Shown here: positions 17,461-26,181 of the stretch, piece after piece
How positions within the stretch are numbered: position 1 is the first letter of the stretch
Layout: the number at the start of each line of letters is the position of its first letter
Origin: Pseudomonas fluorescens
GTDB taxonomy: Bacteria > Pseudomonadota > Gammaproteobacteria > Pseudomonadales > Pseudomonadaceae
Assembly (NCBI RefSeq): GCF_040448305.1
Contig: NZ_CP148752.1
Coordinates: forward strand, 2,790,001-2,854,000
Direction of reading: 5' to 3'
Length of the DNA stretch: 64,000 nt
Program-made: the position numbers and the translations under genes
Notes under the pieces: generated by a model
Database searches by the model: none
Told to the model about the DNA's origin: nothing
What the model saw: only the letters and a program-made list of their open reading frames with translations

Positions 17461-18645
17461 TCAGGGAAAACGGCAGCTGACCTCGGGCTTGTCGTAACCC
17501 AGGGTGTCCATCTCGTTGAACGGGTGCAGAAAGCCGTCCTGGGGTGAGGTGCTGACCAGCGCCCGGGGCTGGACGATGGGAATCGGCTGGCGCAACTGAC
17601 CGTTCCAAGGCCGATAGCTGAGCTTGCGGCCCTTGAAGCCGTCGAGGGGCAACTGGTCGCTGATTTCCAGCGTACGGATCGCCATCGGCTCGGCCTGGCG
17701 CAGTTTGCTCACGGCGCTGGCGATGCTGCGCACGGCCATCCAGGCGGCGAAATCGCGGTCATTCATCCAGCGCCCGGTCAGGGCTTCGAAGCGTTTTTGC
17801 AGCTGCGCGGCGCCATAGGTTTCCACGGTCTTGTGCCAGCCCACCGGGGTCAGGCCCTGGGTGCCGGCAACCGGGCGCGGGTACCAGGTCTGGTAGGGCA
17901 CGTATTCACCGAAGTCGCCGCGTTCATCGGCCACCAGTACCACGTCGTACTCGGCGGTCTGGGTGAACAGCGGCATGTCGGCCTGGGCGCTGCGGCGTTG
18001 GTCGTTATCGAAGCTCCAGGGTTTTTCCGCCACCAGTTGCAAGCCGAAGCGCTTGGCGGCGCGACGCAGGGCGGCGGCATAGGCTTGATCGTCCGGGGTC
18101 GGGCCGACAATCAGCAACGCCCGCTGCCATTTGCGCAGCACCAGAAACTGCGCCAGTGCATCGGCGAGCATCGCCCGGCTCGGCAAGGTGTGCAGCACGT
18201 TCGGCAGGCAATCGGTGGTGCGCAGACTGTCGTCGGGGCTACCGGCGTTGAACAGCAGACTATCGGGCAGTGCCGCACTCAATTGGCGCAGGCTGGTCGC
18301 GGGGGCATTCACCACAAACAGGCGCAGGCCCTGTTCATGCTGCATCTTTGCCGCTTCGAGCAAGGCCTCGGGGCTGTCGGCACTGGCGCTGACCAGGCTG
18401 TAGCCATGGTTGAGAAAACGCCCGGTGCTGTTGCTGTCGGTGATCGCCAGTTCGGCGCCGCGCAGCCCGGCATCGGTGGGCTCGGGGATGACGTTGGACA
18501 GCAGCGGGCCGGGGTCGGGGCGATAACCCAGGTAGCCGATCCGCACCTGCAAGGGCGCATCGGCGGCCTGGCTGTGGGTGGCCAGGCCGGCGGCGCAGGC
18601 AATCGCCAGCAGGTAGGTCAAAAGGTAAGGGATGAGCTGGCGCAT
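17461..18645 (-). CDS. pedA1: PQQ-alcohol-system ABC substrate-binding protein (PedA1-like)
   Basis: A 394-residue periplasmic protein related to branched-chain amino acid type binding proteins (type I fold). The signal peptide ends near HSQA; RIGYLGYRPDPGPLL is typical of the PQQ-linked family. It heads the four-gene ABC operon. The start MRQLIPYLL at 18643-18645 was chosen because it gives a proper signal peptide; the longer frame would run into the pedF control region. The homologous P. putida system is required for rare-earth-dependent growth, so a lanthanide-related ligand is plausible. Confidence 0.85.
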   Translation of the reverse strand: MRQLIPYLLTYLLAIACAAGLATHSQAADAPLQVRIGYLGYRPDPGPLLSNVIPEPTDAGLRGAELAITDSNSTGRFLNHGYSLVSASADSPEALLEAAKMQHEQGLRLFVVNAPATSLRQLSAALPDSLLFNAGSPDDSLRTTDCLPNVLHTLPSRAMLADALAQFLVLRKWQRALLIVGPTPDDQAYAAALRRAAKRFGLQLVAEKPWSFDNDQRRSAQADMPLFTQTAEYDVVLVADERGDFGEYVPYQTWYPRPVAGTQGLTPVGWHKTVETYGAAQLQKRFEALTGRWMNDRDFAAWMAVRSIASAVSKLRQAEPMAIRTLEISDQLPLDGFKGRKLSYRPWNGQLRQPIPIVQPRALVSTSPQDGFLHPFNEMDTLGYDKPEVSCRFP

Positions 18646-18739
18646 GGGGCACTCCATTACTGGTAGCGCCAGCTTAGGTAGCCCGTGAGGCTTAGGAAAT
18701 ATGCAGAAAGTACCGGTGGTGTCCATCCAGCGCCTTACT

Positions 18740-18752
18740 ACCAAGGGACTAG
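18740..18752 (+). promoter_or_regulatory. Candidate regulator site shared with the pedH promoter
   Basis: ACCAAGGGACTAG lies in the 210-base divergent region between the ABC operon and pedF. A near-identical 13-mer, ACCAAGGAACTAG, lies upstream of pedH (22117-22129). In both, GTGTCCATC begins 21-23 bases before the motif. A shared activator site for PQQ-alcohol genes is likely. Confidence 0.5.
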
Positions 18753-18855
18753 GTAGCGACCACCAAAGCAGCATGGGGTGAGTGCGATGCCGTTTCTAAG
18801 ATGGCTGCCATAGCCTCTGCCAAGAGGTTTTGCGTGCAATCCAGAGGGCATAACA

Positions 18856-19317
18856 ATGACAACAAAACGCAACGCCTTGCTCGTGACCGGGCTATTGGCC
18901 AGTTTGATCAGCGCAGGTTCCGTCTGGGCCCACGGCAATGTGGTGCCACAGGCTGTCGCCACCCAGGGCCTGACCCCGATAAAAGATGCCGGTGTACAGC
19001 TCGATGCCGATGGCTGGGCGGCGGTGAACCCGTATCGCACCGCCCCGGAACATGACAAGGCGGTTGAGATCGGAGCTTCGGCCTATACCCAGAACTGCGC
19101 GGCCTGCCATGGCCTGGAAGCCAAGTCAGGCGGTATCGCCCCTGACTTGCGCATGCTCGATGTCGGCGAGGCGGGCGATGAGTGGTTCGCCGAGCGGGTG
19201 CGCCATGGCGCGGTGCGCGACGGTCGGGTGTACATGCCGAAGATGGCCGACTACCTGAGCCAGGAAGCCCTGTGGGCGGTGCGCACTTATCTGGACACTG
19301 TGCACGTCGAGGAGTGA
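18856..19317 (+). CDS. pedF: Cytochrome c-550 PedF
   Basis: A 153-residue periplasmic monohaem cytochrome c that accepts electrons from the PQQ alcohol dehydrogenase. It has a signal peptide ending near VWA, the haem motif CAACH (residues 81-85) and a likely axial methionine in VYMPKM (Met127). First gene of the pedF-pedG-soxYZ-metallohydrolase-pedH series. pedE, which precedes pedF in P. putida, is absent. Confidence 0.9.
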   Translation: MTTKRNALLVTGLLASLISAGSVWAHGNVVPQAVATQGLTPIKDAGVQLDADGWAAVNPYRTAPEHDKAVEIGASAYTQNCAACHGLEAKSGGIAPDLRMLDVGEAGDEWFAERVRHGAVRDGRVYMPKMADYLSQEALWAVRTYLDTVHVEE

Positions 19318-19320
19318 CCC

Positions 19321-20196
19321 ATGCGCCTGCTCGCGGTGTTGATCAGCGCTCTGTGGCTGTGCTGCCAGGCGGCACAGGCGCAGGTTCGCAACTACGACGA
19401 AATGATCGCCGCCGGGGAACTGAAGGTGGCGGTCTACAAGGACTTCGCCCCCTACAGCTTTGAACGCGCCGGCAAACCCCAGGGTGTCGATGTCGAACTC
19501 GCGGAAGCCTTGGCCAAGGCGCTCGGCGTGCGCCTGACACTGATCTGGGCGCCGGCCGGGGAAAAGCTCGATGACGACCTGCGCGACTACATCTGGCGCG
19601 CCAGTGCCTTGCACAACCAGCAGCTGGCCGACCTGATGATGCGCGTGCCCTATGACCGTGACTACGCGCAGAAGCGCAACGAGTTCGGTGAACTGGTCAA
19701 CGGCCAAGTGGTGATGTTCGGTCCGTACCAGAACGAACAATGGCAGGTGGCTTATGACCGTCGGCGGCTGGACAAGGTCGCCAGCGTCGCGGTGTTCGAG
19801 CAGCACCCGATTGGTGTTGAAGTCGATAGCGTGCCTTCGTTCTACCTGACCTCGGTGTTCAACGGCATGCTCGCCGGCAAGACCCATCACTATCCTGGCG
19901 TGCCCCAGGCGTTTGCCGCGATGAAGGCCGGCGAGGTCGACGCGGTGATGGCCATGCGCGGCGAAATCGACTGGCAAGTTCACGAAGCGGCCGACCCGCA
20001 GGTGGCGCTGGCAGAAAATGCCTACCCGAACATGGGCAAGCAGCTCTGGGAAATCGGCATGGCGGTGCACGAAAGCAACCGTCAAATGGCCTATGCCGTG
20101 GAAGAGGCGCTAGAAGCGCTGATCCGCGAGGGTTCGGTGAAGACCATCTACGGCCATTACGACCTGCGTTACGACGTGCCCGAGATGTATCAATAA
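19321..20196 (+). CDS. pedG: Quinoprotein dehydrogenase-associated periplasmic binding protein
   Basis: A 291-residue exported type II solute-binding fold: signal peptide ending AQAQ, then ELKVAVYKDFAPYSFE, GVDVELAEALAKALGVRLT and MGKQLWEIGMAV. It belongs to the MoxJ/XoxJ-like family encoded beside quinoprotein alcohol dehydrogenases. These proteins are thought to help the dehydrogenase mature rather than transport nutrients. It starts 3 bases after pedF. Confidence 0.85.
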   Translation: MRLLAVLISALWLCCQAAQAQVRNYDEMIAAGELKVAVYKDFAPYSFERAGKPQGVDVELAEALAKALGVRLTLIWAPAGEKLDDDLRDYIWRASALHNQQLADLMMRVPYDRDYAQKRNEFGELVNGQVVMFGPYQNEQWQVAYDRRRLDKVASVAVFEQHPIGVEVDSVPSFYLTSVFNGMLAGKTHHYPGVPQAFAAMKAGEVDAVMAMRGEIDWQVHEAADPQVALAENAYPNMGKQLWEIGMAVHESNRQMAYAVEEALEALIREGSVKTIYGHYDLRYDVPEMYQ

Positions 20197-20206
20197 GGAG
20201 CAGGCG

Positions 20207-20968
20207 ATGAAATGGCGAGGGAGTTGTCTGTTGGCCTGCTGGTTAAGCCTGGCGGCACAGGCTGGCACTATCGATCCCGGTAAAGACCCGGTGCCATCGG
20301 TGATGTGGGCTTTCTATCAGCAGCAGTTTCTGGGCAATGCGCCGTTCGTTTTCGATGAGCGGGTCAAGCTGCTGGCGCCGCCGTTTGCCGAAGATGCCCG
20401 GCAGGTGCCGCTGGAAATCGACGCCCGGGCGTTCAAGGGTGAGGTGGTGAAAATCCTCGCCTGGGCAGAGCTGAATCCCTTGCCGAAAATCGTCGACTTC
20501 CAGCCGCTGAATTCGGTTTTGCCCTGGCTGTCGTTGCGCATTCGCATCGAACAGGCCACGCCCTTGCGCGCAGCGGTGTTGACCCGCGACGGCGTGTGGC
20601 ATGTCGGTTCGACCCTGATCGACGCAGCCGGTGGCGGCTGCACCGCGCCGAGCGTGGTGCGGACTCAACCGGGCTGGGAGGAACGCATCGGCGAAGTGCT
20701 CGGCGGGCGCTATCCCCGGGGCGAGTTCAGCCGTTTGCGTATGCAGGTGGCCCATCCCATGGACAACGGCATGGTCAGCGGCATTCCGGAATTCTTCATC
20801 AACCATGCCGAACTGCGCGACCACAACGAGCAAGTGCTGGCCCGGCTGGAGCTGTTTCCCGCGGTCAGCGAAAACCCCAACCTGGCCTTCGACATCGAAG
20901 GAACAGGGCAAACGCGGCTGCTACTACGGGACAACAGCGGCAATGAATTCGATGCGTCGATTCTCTGA
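20207..20968 (+). CDS. Quinoprotein dehydrogenase-associated SoxYZ-like carrier
   Basis: A 253-residue exported protein that fuses a SoxY-like and a SoxZ-like part. A GGGCTAPS segment sits near the middle, where SoxY carries its sulfur-binding Gly-Gly-Cys, and the C-terminal part (HPMDNGMVSGIPEFFINH) resembles SoxZ. In PQQ clusters these fusions occur with the relay metallohydrolase that follows; their carrier function is not established. RBS AAGGAG. Confidence 0.83.
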   Translation: MKWRGSCLLACWLSLAAQAGTIDPGKDPVPSVMWAFYQQQFLGNAPFVFDERVKLLAPPFAEDARQVPLEIDARAFKGEVVKILAWAELNPLPKIVDFQPLNSVLPWLSLRIRIEQATPLRAAVLTRDGVWHVGSTLIDAAGGGCTAPSVVRTQPGWEERIGEVLGGRYPRGEFSRLRMQVAHPMDNGMVSGIPEFFINHAELRDHNEQVLARLELFPAVSENPNLAFDIEGTGQTRLLLRDNSGNEFDASIL

Positions 20969-20969
20969 T

Positions 20970-21014
20970 CCCAAGAAGCGTGCCCCCAAGAAGCGCGACC
21001 CCAAGGAGCGTGGC
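20970..21014 (+). repeat. Three tandem 15-bp repeats carrying the next gene's ribosome site
   Basis: Three contiguous imperfect 15-mers (CCCAAGAAGCGTGCC, CCCAAGAAGCGCGAC, CCCAAGGAGCGTGGC) fill the gap between the SoxYZ-like stop and the metallohydrolase ATG. The third contains AAGGAG at correct spacing. The repeat is open in the metallohydrolase frame and would read PKKRAPKKRDPKERG. Confidence 0.8.
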
Positions 21015-21950
21015 ATGCGCTGGATCCTGTTGATGGTGTTAAGCGTCAGTCTGCCGGCCCTGGCCGATCTCGACTACTCACTTAAGCCCCGGCAGATCGC
21101 CCAGGACACCTGGCTGCTGGAAGGCAGCACCGATAATTTCGCCAAGGCCAACGGCGGCAACATCGTCAACACCGCGTTTATCGTCACCGAACGCGGTGTG
21201 GTGGTGATCGACACCGGGCCGTCCCGGCGTTACGGCGAAGCGATGCGCAAGGCCATTGCCGCCACGACCGACAAGCCGGTGATCGAGGTGTTGCTGACCC
21301 ATCACCACCCGGACCATGTGCTGGGCAATCAGCCCTTCAGCGACGTGCCGATCGGCGCCTTGGCCGGCACCACCGAGCTGCTGCACCAGCAAGGCGATGC
21401 GATGGCCGAGAATATGTACCGGATGGTCGGCGACTGGATGCGTGGCACCGAAGTGGTGCTGCCCACGCAGACGCTGACACCCGGCGTGAAAAGTTTTGGG
21501 AATCACGATCTGCGTCTGCTGAGCCTGGGTGGGCATACGGGCGCGGATCTGGCTATTCTCGACCAGCAAACTGGCGTGCTGTTTGCCGGGGACCTGGTGT
21601 TTTATCAGCGGGCGCTGACCACGCCCAACAGTCCCGGGCTGTCAGTGTGGCTGGCGGACATCGCGACCCTGCAAGGCTTGCCCTGGACGCTGATTGTGCC
21701 GGGCCATGGGCCGGTGGCCAGTGACCCGCAGCCCTTCGAACAGATGCGCGATTACCTGACCTGGCTCGATCAGCTGATGCGCGACGGCGCCGCCAATGGC
21801 AGCGACATGGCCGAGATGATCCGCAGCCCCATCCCTGAACGTTTCGCCGGGATCAACCTGAGCCGCTACGAATTGATCCGCAGCGTCAGCCATTTGTACC
21901 CGCGCTACGAGCGCGAGCGGATGACGCGGGTGGATTCCCCCAGAAAATAG
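21015..21950 (+). CDS. Quinoprotein relay system zinc metallohydrolase
   Basis: A 311-residue exported metallo-beta-lactamase-fold protein: signal peptide ending ALA, metal motif THHHPDH (His96, His98, Asp100, His101), then LGGHTGAD, VLFAGDLVF and VPGHGPV. Related proteins are encoded with PQQ dehydrogenases and SoxYZ-like carriers; the substrate is unknown. The start at 21015 follows AAGGAG. The frame stays open upstream through the tandem repeats, so a short basic N-terminal extension cannot be excluded. Confidence 0.85.
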   Translation: MRWILLMVLSVSLPALADLDYSLKPRQIAQDTWLLEGSTDNFAKANGGNIVNTAFIVTERGVVVIDTGPSRRYGEAMRKAIAATTDKPVIEVLLTHHHPDHVLGNQPFSDVPIGALAGTTELLHQQGDAMAENMYRMVGDWMRGTEVVLPTQTLTPGVKSFGNHDLRLLSLGGHTGADLAILDQQTGVLFAGDLVFYQRALTTPNSPGLSVWLADIATLQGLPWTLIVPGHGPVASDPQPFEQMRDYLTWLDQLMRDGAANGSDMAEMIRSPIPERFAGINLSRYELIRSVSHLYPRYERERMTRVDSPRK

Positions 21951-21966
21951 TCGACCACAGATCCCC

Positions 21967-22066
21967 TGTAGGAGCGAGCCTGCTCGCGATGGACGTTAAC
22001 GATAACGCAAGCTGCCTGGATGAACGCGGTGGTCTGACGTTTTTCGCGAGCAGGCTCGCTCCTACA
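21967..22066. repeat. REP doublet
   Basis: Inverted pair of CTGTAGGAGCGAGCCTGCTCGCGA elements between the metallohydrolase gene and pedH. Its spacer starts GGACGTTAACGATAACGC, shared with the REPs at 24036 and 45261. Confidence 0.9.
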
Positions 22067-22116
22067 GGGGGCCGGTGCCGTTCACAAAATCTCGTGTCCA
22101 TCTCCTCCGAACCTGT

Positions 22117-22129
22117 ACCAAGGAACTAG
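22117..22129 (+). promoter_or_regulatory. Candidate regulator site upstream of pedH
   Basis: ACCAAGGAACTAG lies about 110 bases before the pedH start and matches the pedF promoter motif at 18740-18752 in 12 of 13 positions. Confidence 0.5.
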
Positions 22130-22236
22130 CAATCTCCTCATTGCGGGCAATTGTTGCCAGGGCGGCGGCGCTCAAGAATCTGCACCACACCGGGAAAATT
22201 TTCCGGAAATAACAAAAATCCGCAGAGGAAGCCGTC

Positions 22237-24012
22237 ATGACCCAACCCGCACGTCGCCAGCCCTTCGTCTTGAGCCTGCTGCTCAGTGCCATGCTGTTGT
22301 CCGGCCAGGCATTGGCCGGGGTTTCCGACCAGGACATTCTCCAGGACCCGAAGAACCCGGAACAAGTCGTGACCAACGGCCTCGGCGTTCAGGGTCAGCG
22401 CTACAGCCCGCTGGATATTCTCAACGTCGACAACGTCAAGGAGCTGCGCCCGGCGTGGGCGTTTTCCTTCGGCGGTGAAAAACAGCGTGGCCAGCAAGCG
22501 CAGCCGATGGTCAAGGACGGCGTGATGTACATGACCGGGTCCTATTCGCGAGTGTTCGCCGTGGACGCGCGCACCGGCAAGAAACTCTGGCAATACGATG
22601 CACGCCTGCCCGATGACATCCGCCCTTGCTGCGACGTGATCAACCGTGGCGTCGCGCTGTATGGCGACCTGGTGATTTTCGGCACCCTCGACGCCAAGCT
22701 CGTGGCGCTGAACAAGGACACCGGCAAGGTGGTCTGGAGCAAGAAAGTCGCTGACCACAAGGAAGGCTACTCGATCAGCGCCGCGCCGCTGGTGATCAAC
22801 GGCAAGCTGATTACCGGCGTGGCCGGTGGCGAGTTCGGCGTGGTGGGCAAGATCGAGGCCTACGACCCGAAAAACGGTGATCTGCTGTGGACCCGGCCAA
22901 CGGTCGAAGGCCATATGGGCTACGTCTACAAGGACGGTAAAGCGGTGGAGAACGGCATCTCCGGCGGCGAGGCGGGCAAGACCTGGCCGGGCGATCTCTG
23001 GAAAACCGGCGGCGCGGCCCCTTGGCTTGGCGGCTATTACGACCCGGAAACCAACCTGCTGCTGTTCGGTACCGGCAACCCGGCGCCGTGGAACTCGCAC
23101 CTGCGCCCTGGCGACAACCTCTACTCCTCATCGCGTCTGGCGCTCAATCCGGACGACGGCACCATCAAGTGGCACTTCCAGAGCACGCCCCATGACGGTT
23201 GGGACTATGACGGCGTGAACGAGCTGGTGTCGTTCAACTACAGCGAAGGCGGCAAGGAAATCAAGGCGGCAGCCACTGCCGACCGTAACGGTTTCTTCTA
23301 CGTGCTGGACCGCACCAACGGCAAATTCATCCGTGGCTTCCCGTTCGTGGACAAGATCACCTGGGCCACCGGCCTGGACAAGAACGGCCGGCCGATCTAC
23401 AACGAAGCCAGCCGTCCCGGTGCCCCGGGTTCCGAAGCCAAGGGCAGTTCGGTCTTCGTAGCACCGGCGTTCCTCGGCGCGAAAAACTGGATGCCGATGG
23501 CTTACAACCAGGACACCGGGCTGTTCTATGTGCCGTCCAACGAATGGGGCATGGACATCTGGAACGAAGGCATCGCCTACAAGAAAGGCGCGGCGTTCCT
23601 CGGCGCCGGCTTCACCATCAAGCCATTGAACGAAGACTACATCGGCGTGCTGCGGGCCATCGATCCGAAAACCGGCAAGGAAGTCTGGCGTCACAAGAAC
23701 TACGCGCCGCTGTGGGGCGGGGTGCTGACCACCAAGGGCAACCTGGTGTTCACCGGCACGCCGGAAGGCTTCCTGCAGGCGTTCAACGCCAAGACCGGCG
23801 AAAAGGTCTGGGAATTCCAGACCGGCTCCGGCGTACTCGGCTCGCCCGTGACCTGGGAAATGGACGGCGAACAGTACGTCTCGGTGCTCTCCGGCTGGGG
23901 CGGCGCGGTACCGCTGTGGGGCGGCGAAGTGGCCAAGCGGGTGAAGGACTTCAACCAGGGCGGCATGCTCTGGACCTTCAAGCTGCCCAAGGACCTCGTC
24001 GCCAAGCACTGA
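22237..24012 (+). CDS. pedH: PQQ-dependent alcohol dehydrogenase, lanthanide type
   Basis: A 591-residue periplasmic quinoprotein that oxidises primary alcohols and aldehydes and passes electrons to PedF. It has a signal peptide ending QALA, eight-blade propeller tryptophan motifs (for example PKTGKEVW, AKTGEKVWEFQTGSG) and the adjacent-cysteine disulfide Cys131-Cys132. Cofactor-site residues are Glu199 (GGEFG), Asn281 (GNPAPWN) and catalytic Asp323. Asp325 in WDYDG is the extra acidic ligand that marks lanthanide-dependent enzymes; calcium enzymes have Ala or Ser there. The gene order pedF-pedG-SoxYZ-hydrolase-pedH is as in P. putida. Confidence 0.9.
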   Translation: MTQPARRQPFVLSLLLSAMLLSGQALAGVSDQDILQDPKNPEQVVTNGLGVQGQRYSPLDILNVDNVKELRPAWAFSFGGEKQRGQQAQPMVKDGVMYMTGSYSRVFAVDARTGKKLWQYDARLPDDIRPCCDVINRGVALYGDLVIFGTLDAKLVALNKDTGKVVWSKKVADHKEGYSISAAPLVINGKLITGVAGGEFGVVGKIEAYDPKNGDLLWTRPTVEGHMGYVYKDGKAVENGISGGEAGKTWPGDLWKTGGAAPWLGGYYDPETNLLLFGTGNPAPWNSHLRPGDNLYSSSRLALNPDDGTIKWHFQSTPHDGWDYDGVNELVSFNYSEGGKEIKAAATADRNGFFYVLDRTNGKFIRGFPFVDKITWATGLDKNGRPIYNEASRPGAPGSEAKGSSVFVAPAFLGAKNWMPMAYNQDTGLFYVPSNEWGMDIWNEGIAYKKGAAFLGAGFTIKPLNEDYIGVLRAIDPKTGKEVWRHKNYAPLWGGVLTTKGNLVFTGTPEGFLQAFNAKTGEKVWEFQTGSGVLGSPVTWEMDGEQYVSVLSGWGGAVPLWGGEVAKRVKDFNQGGMLWTFKLPKDLVAKH

Positions 24013-24035
24013 TCCCGAATCCACCGCATAACCCC

Positions 24036-24136
24036 TGTAGGAGCGAGCCTGCTCGCGATGGTCGTCAACGATAACGCTTGAAACCTGATACCCCGCGGCG
24101 TTCTCGGGTTCATCGCGAGCAGGCTCGCTCCTACAG
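24036..24136. repeat. REP doublet
   Basis: Inverted TGTAGGAGCGAGCCTGCTCGCGA pair just after pedH, with the AACGATAACGC spacer sequence also seen at 21967. Confidence 0.9.
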
Positions 24137-24271
24137 TGATCTGTGTGAAATCTACGACCAAATAACGAGAGCCCCTCCTGCCAACGATGCATTCGTCTGG
24201 CACGCGGGGCTCTCTAGTATCGGCTCATCGCCTGTCAGTACGACAGGCATCGACCCAGACAGAGGCCCACC

Positions 24272-25792
24272 ATGATCTACGCACAACCCGGAACCCCAGG
24301 CGCCGTCATTACCTTCAAGCCGCGCTACGGCAACTTCATCGGTGGCGAGTTTGTCGCCCCGGTCAATGGCGAGTACTTCACCAACACCTCGCCGGTCAAC
24401 GGTGAAGTGATTGCCGAATTCCCGCGCTCCAGCGCCGCCGACATCGACAAGGCCCTCGACGCCGCCCATGCCGCTGCCGACGCCTGGGGCAAGACCTCGG
24501 CCCAGGACCGCTCCCTGGTGCTGCTGAAAATCGCCGACCGTATCGAGCAGAACCTTGAGGTCCTGGCCGTCACCGAAACCTGGGACAACGGCAAGGCCGT
24601 GCGCGAAACCCTGAACGCCGACGTGCCGCTGGCTGCCGACCACTTCCGTTACTTCGCCGGCTGCATCCGCGCCCAGGAAGGCGGGGCTGCCGAGATCAAC
24701 GAACTGACCACGGCCTATCACTTCCACGAACCGCTGGGCGTGGTCGGGCAGATCATTCCGTGGAACTTCCCGCTGCTGATGGCCGCCTGGAAACTCGCCC
24801 CGGCCCTGGCCGCCGGCAACTGCATCGTGCTCAAGCCGGCCGAGCAAACGCCGCTGTCGATCATGGTCTTCGCCGAGCTCATCGCCGACCTGCTGCCGGC
24901 GGGCGTGCTGAACATCGTCCAGGGCTTCGGTCGCGAAGCCGGCGAGGCCCTGGCCACCAGCAAGCGCATCGCCAAGATCGCCTTTACCGGCTCGACCCCG
25001 GTGGGTGCGCACATCATGCATTGCGCCGCCGAGAACATCATCCCGAGCACCGTCGAACTGGGCGGCAAGTCGCCGAACATCTTCTTCGAAGACATCATGA
25101 ACGCGGAACCTGCGTTCATCGAAAAAGCCGCCGAAGGCCTGGTGCTGGCGTTCTTCAACCAGGGCGAAGTCTGCACCTGTCCGTCCCGGGCGCTGGTGCA
25201 GGAGTCGATCTACGAGCCGTTCATGGCCGAGGTGATGAAGAAGATCGTCAAGATCAAGCGCGGCAACCCGCTGGACACCGAGACCATGGTTGGCGCCCAA
25301 GCGTCCGAGCAGCAATACGACAAGATCCTCTCGTACCTGACCATTGCCCAGGAGGAGGGCGCCGAGCTGCTCACCGGCGGCGCGGCCGAACGCCTGGAAG
25401 GCGACCTGTCCAGCGGTTACTACATCCAGCCGACCCTGCTCAAGGGCCACAACAAGATGCGTGTGTTCCAGGAAGAAATCTTCGGGCCGGTGGTGGGTAT
25501 CACCACCTTCAAGGACGAAGCCGAAGCCCTGGCCATTGCCAACGACAGCGAGTTCGGCCTCGGTGCCGGCCTGTGGACCCGCGACATCAACCGCGCCTAC
25601 CGCATGGGCCGGGCGATCAAGGCCGGGCGCGTTTGGACCAACTGCTACCACCTGTACCCGGCCCACGCGGCGTTCGGTGGCTACAAGAAGTCCGGCGTCG
25701 GTCGGGAAAACCACAAGATGATGCTCGATCATTACCAGCAGACCAAAAACCTGCTGGTGAGCTACGACATCAATCCGCTGGGGTTCTTCTAA
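24272..25792 (+). CDS. exaC: NAD+-dependent aldehyde dehydrogenase (ExaC/PedI type)
   Basis: A 506-residue ALDH that oxidises the aldehydes made by the PQQ alcohol dehydrogenase to acids in the cytoplasm. It shows PWNFPLLM, the Rossmann segment FTGSTPVG, Glu262 in VELGGKSPNI and the catalytic Cys301 in NQGEVCTC. A C-terminal tail ENHKMMLDHYQQTKNLLVSY follows. It matches the AldB/ExaC group in length. It lies between pedH and pqqA, separated from both by REP doublets, so it likely has its own promoter. Confidence 0.9.
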   Translation: MIYAQPGTPGAVITFKPRYGNFIGGEFVAPVNGEYFTNTSPVNGEVIAEFPRSSAADIDKALDAAHAAADAWGKTSAQDRSLVLLKIADRIEQNLEVLAVTETWDNGKAVRETLNADVPLAADHFRYFAGCIRAQEGGAAEINELTTAYHFHEPLGVVGQIIPWNFPLLMAAWKLAPALAAGNCIVLKPAEQTPLSIMVFAELIADLLPAGVLNIVQGFGREAGEALATSKRIAKIAFTGSTPVGAHIMHCAAENIIPSTVELGGKSPNIFFEDIMNAEPAFIEKAAEGLVLAFFNQGEVCTCPSRALVQESIYEPFMAEVMKKIVKIKRGNPLDTETMVGAQASEQQYDKILSYLTIAQEEGAELLTGGAAERLEGDLSSGYYIQPTLLKGHNKMRVFQEEIFGPVVGITTFKDEAEALAIANDSEFGLGAGLWTRDINRAYRMGRAIKAGRVWTNCYHLYPAHAAFGGYKKSGVGRENHKMMLDHYQQTKNLLVSYDINPLGFF

Positions 25793-25819
25793 CTTCCCCA
25801 AGAACACCACAAACCAAAA

Positions 25820-25910
25820 TGTGGGAGCGGGCTTGCTCGCGAATGCGCAGTGTCATTCAGCAGAGATGTTGACTGGCACACCGCTTTCGCGAGCAAGCCC
25901 GCTCCCACAT
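25820..25910. repeat. REP doublet
   Basis: Inverted pair of the TGTGGGAGCGGGCTTGCTCGCGA variant between exaC and pqqA. Confidence 0.9.
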
Positions 25911-25975
25911 GGGGTTTGTGTGATGCCAATGACCGCGCAACACCCCCTACCAAATCACCCCCAAAGCTCCTTCGA

Positions 25976-25987
25976 AAGTAGCATTCG
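25976..25987 (+). promoter_or_regulatory. Shared promoter motif upstream of pqqA
   Basis: AAGTAGCATTCG, identical to the 12-mer upstream of the FIST gene (9550-9561) and at nearly the same distance from the start codon (79 versus 72 bases). It may be part of the promoter or a regulator site. Confidence 0.45.
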
Positions 25988-26054
25988 GGCGCTCATCGCC
26001 CCGTGCATTAATGGCTCTACCGGAATCACCCGGGCACAAGAAGAGGAATGACCC

Positions 26055-26126
26055 ATGTGGACTAAACCCGCGTTTACCGATCTGCGCATTGGCTTCGAAG
26101 TGACGATGTATTTCGCCAACCGTTGA
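26055..26126 (+). CDS. pqqA: PQQ precursor peptide PqqA
   Basis: A 23-residue peptide whose conserved Glu15 and Tyr19 (EVTMY) are cross-linked by PqqE to form the PQQ backbone. The sequence MWTKPAFTDLRIGFEVTMY is characteristic of PqqA. An AGAGGAA ribosome site lies upstream. First gene of pqqABCDE; pqqB follows 55 bases later. Not previously listed among longer open frames because of its size. Confidence 0.95.
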   Translation: MWTKPAFTDLRIGFEVTMYFANR

Positions 26127-26181
26127 TTGACCACCCGGCCAGCCGATGCGTTGGCCGGGCCTGCCTTCTGGAGCATCCGCC

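Noticed and set aside
24152..25810. 552-codon minus-strand frame opposite exaC
   Set aside because: Shadow of a clear aldehyde dehydrogenase gene.
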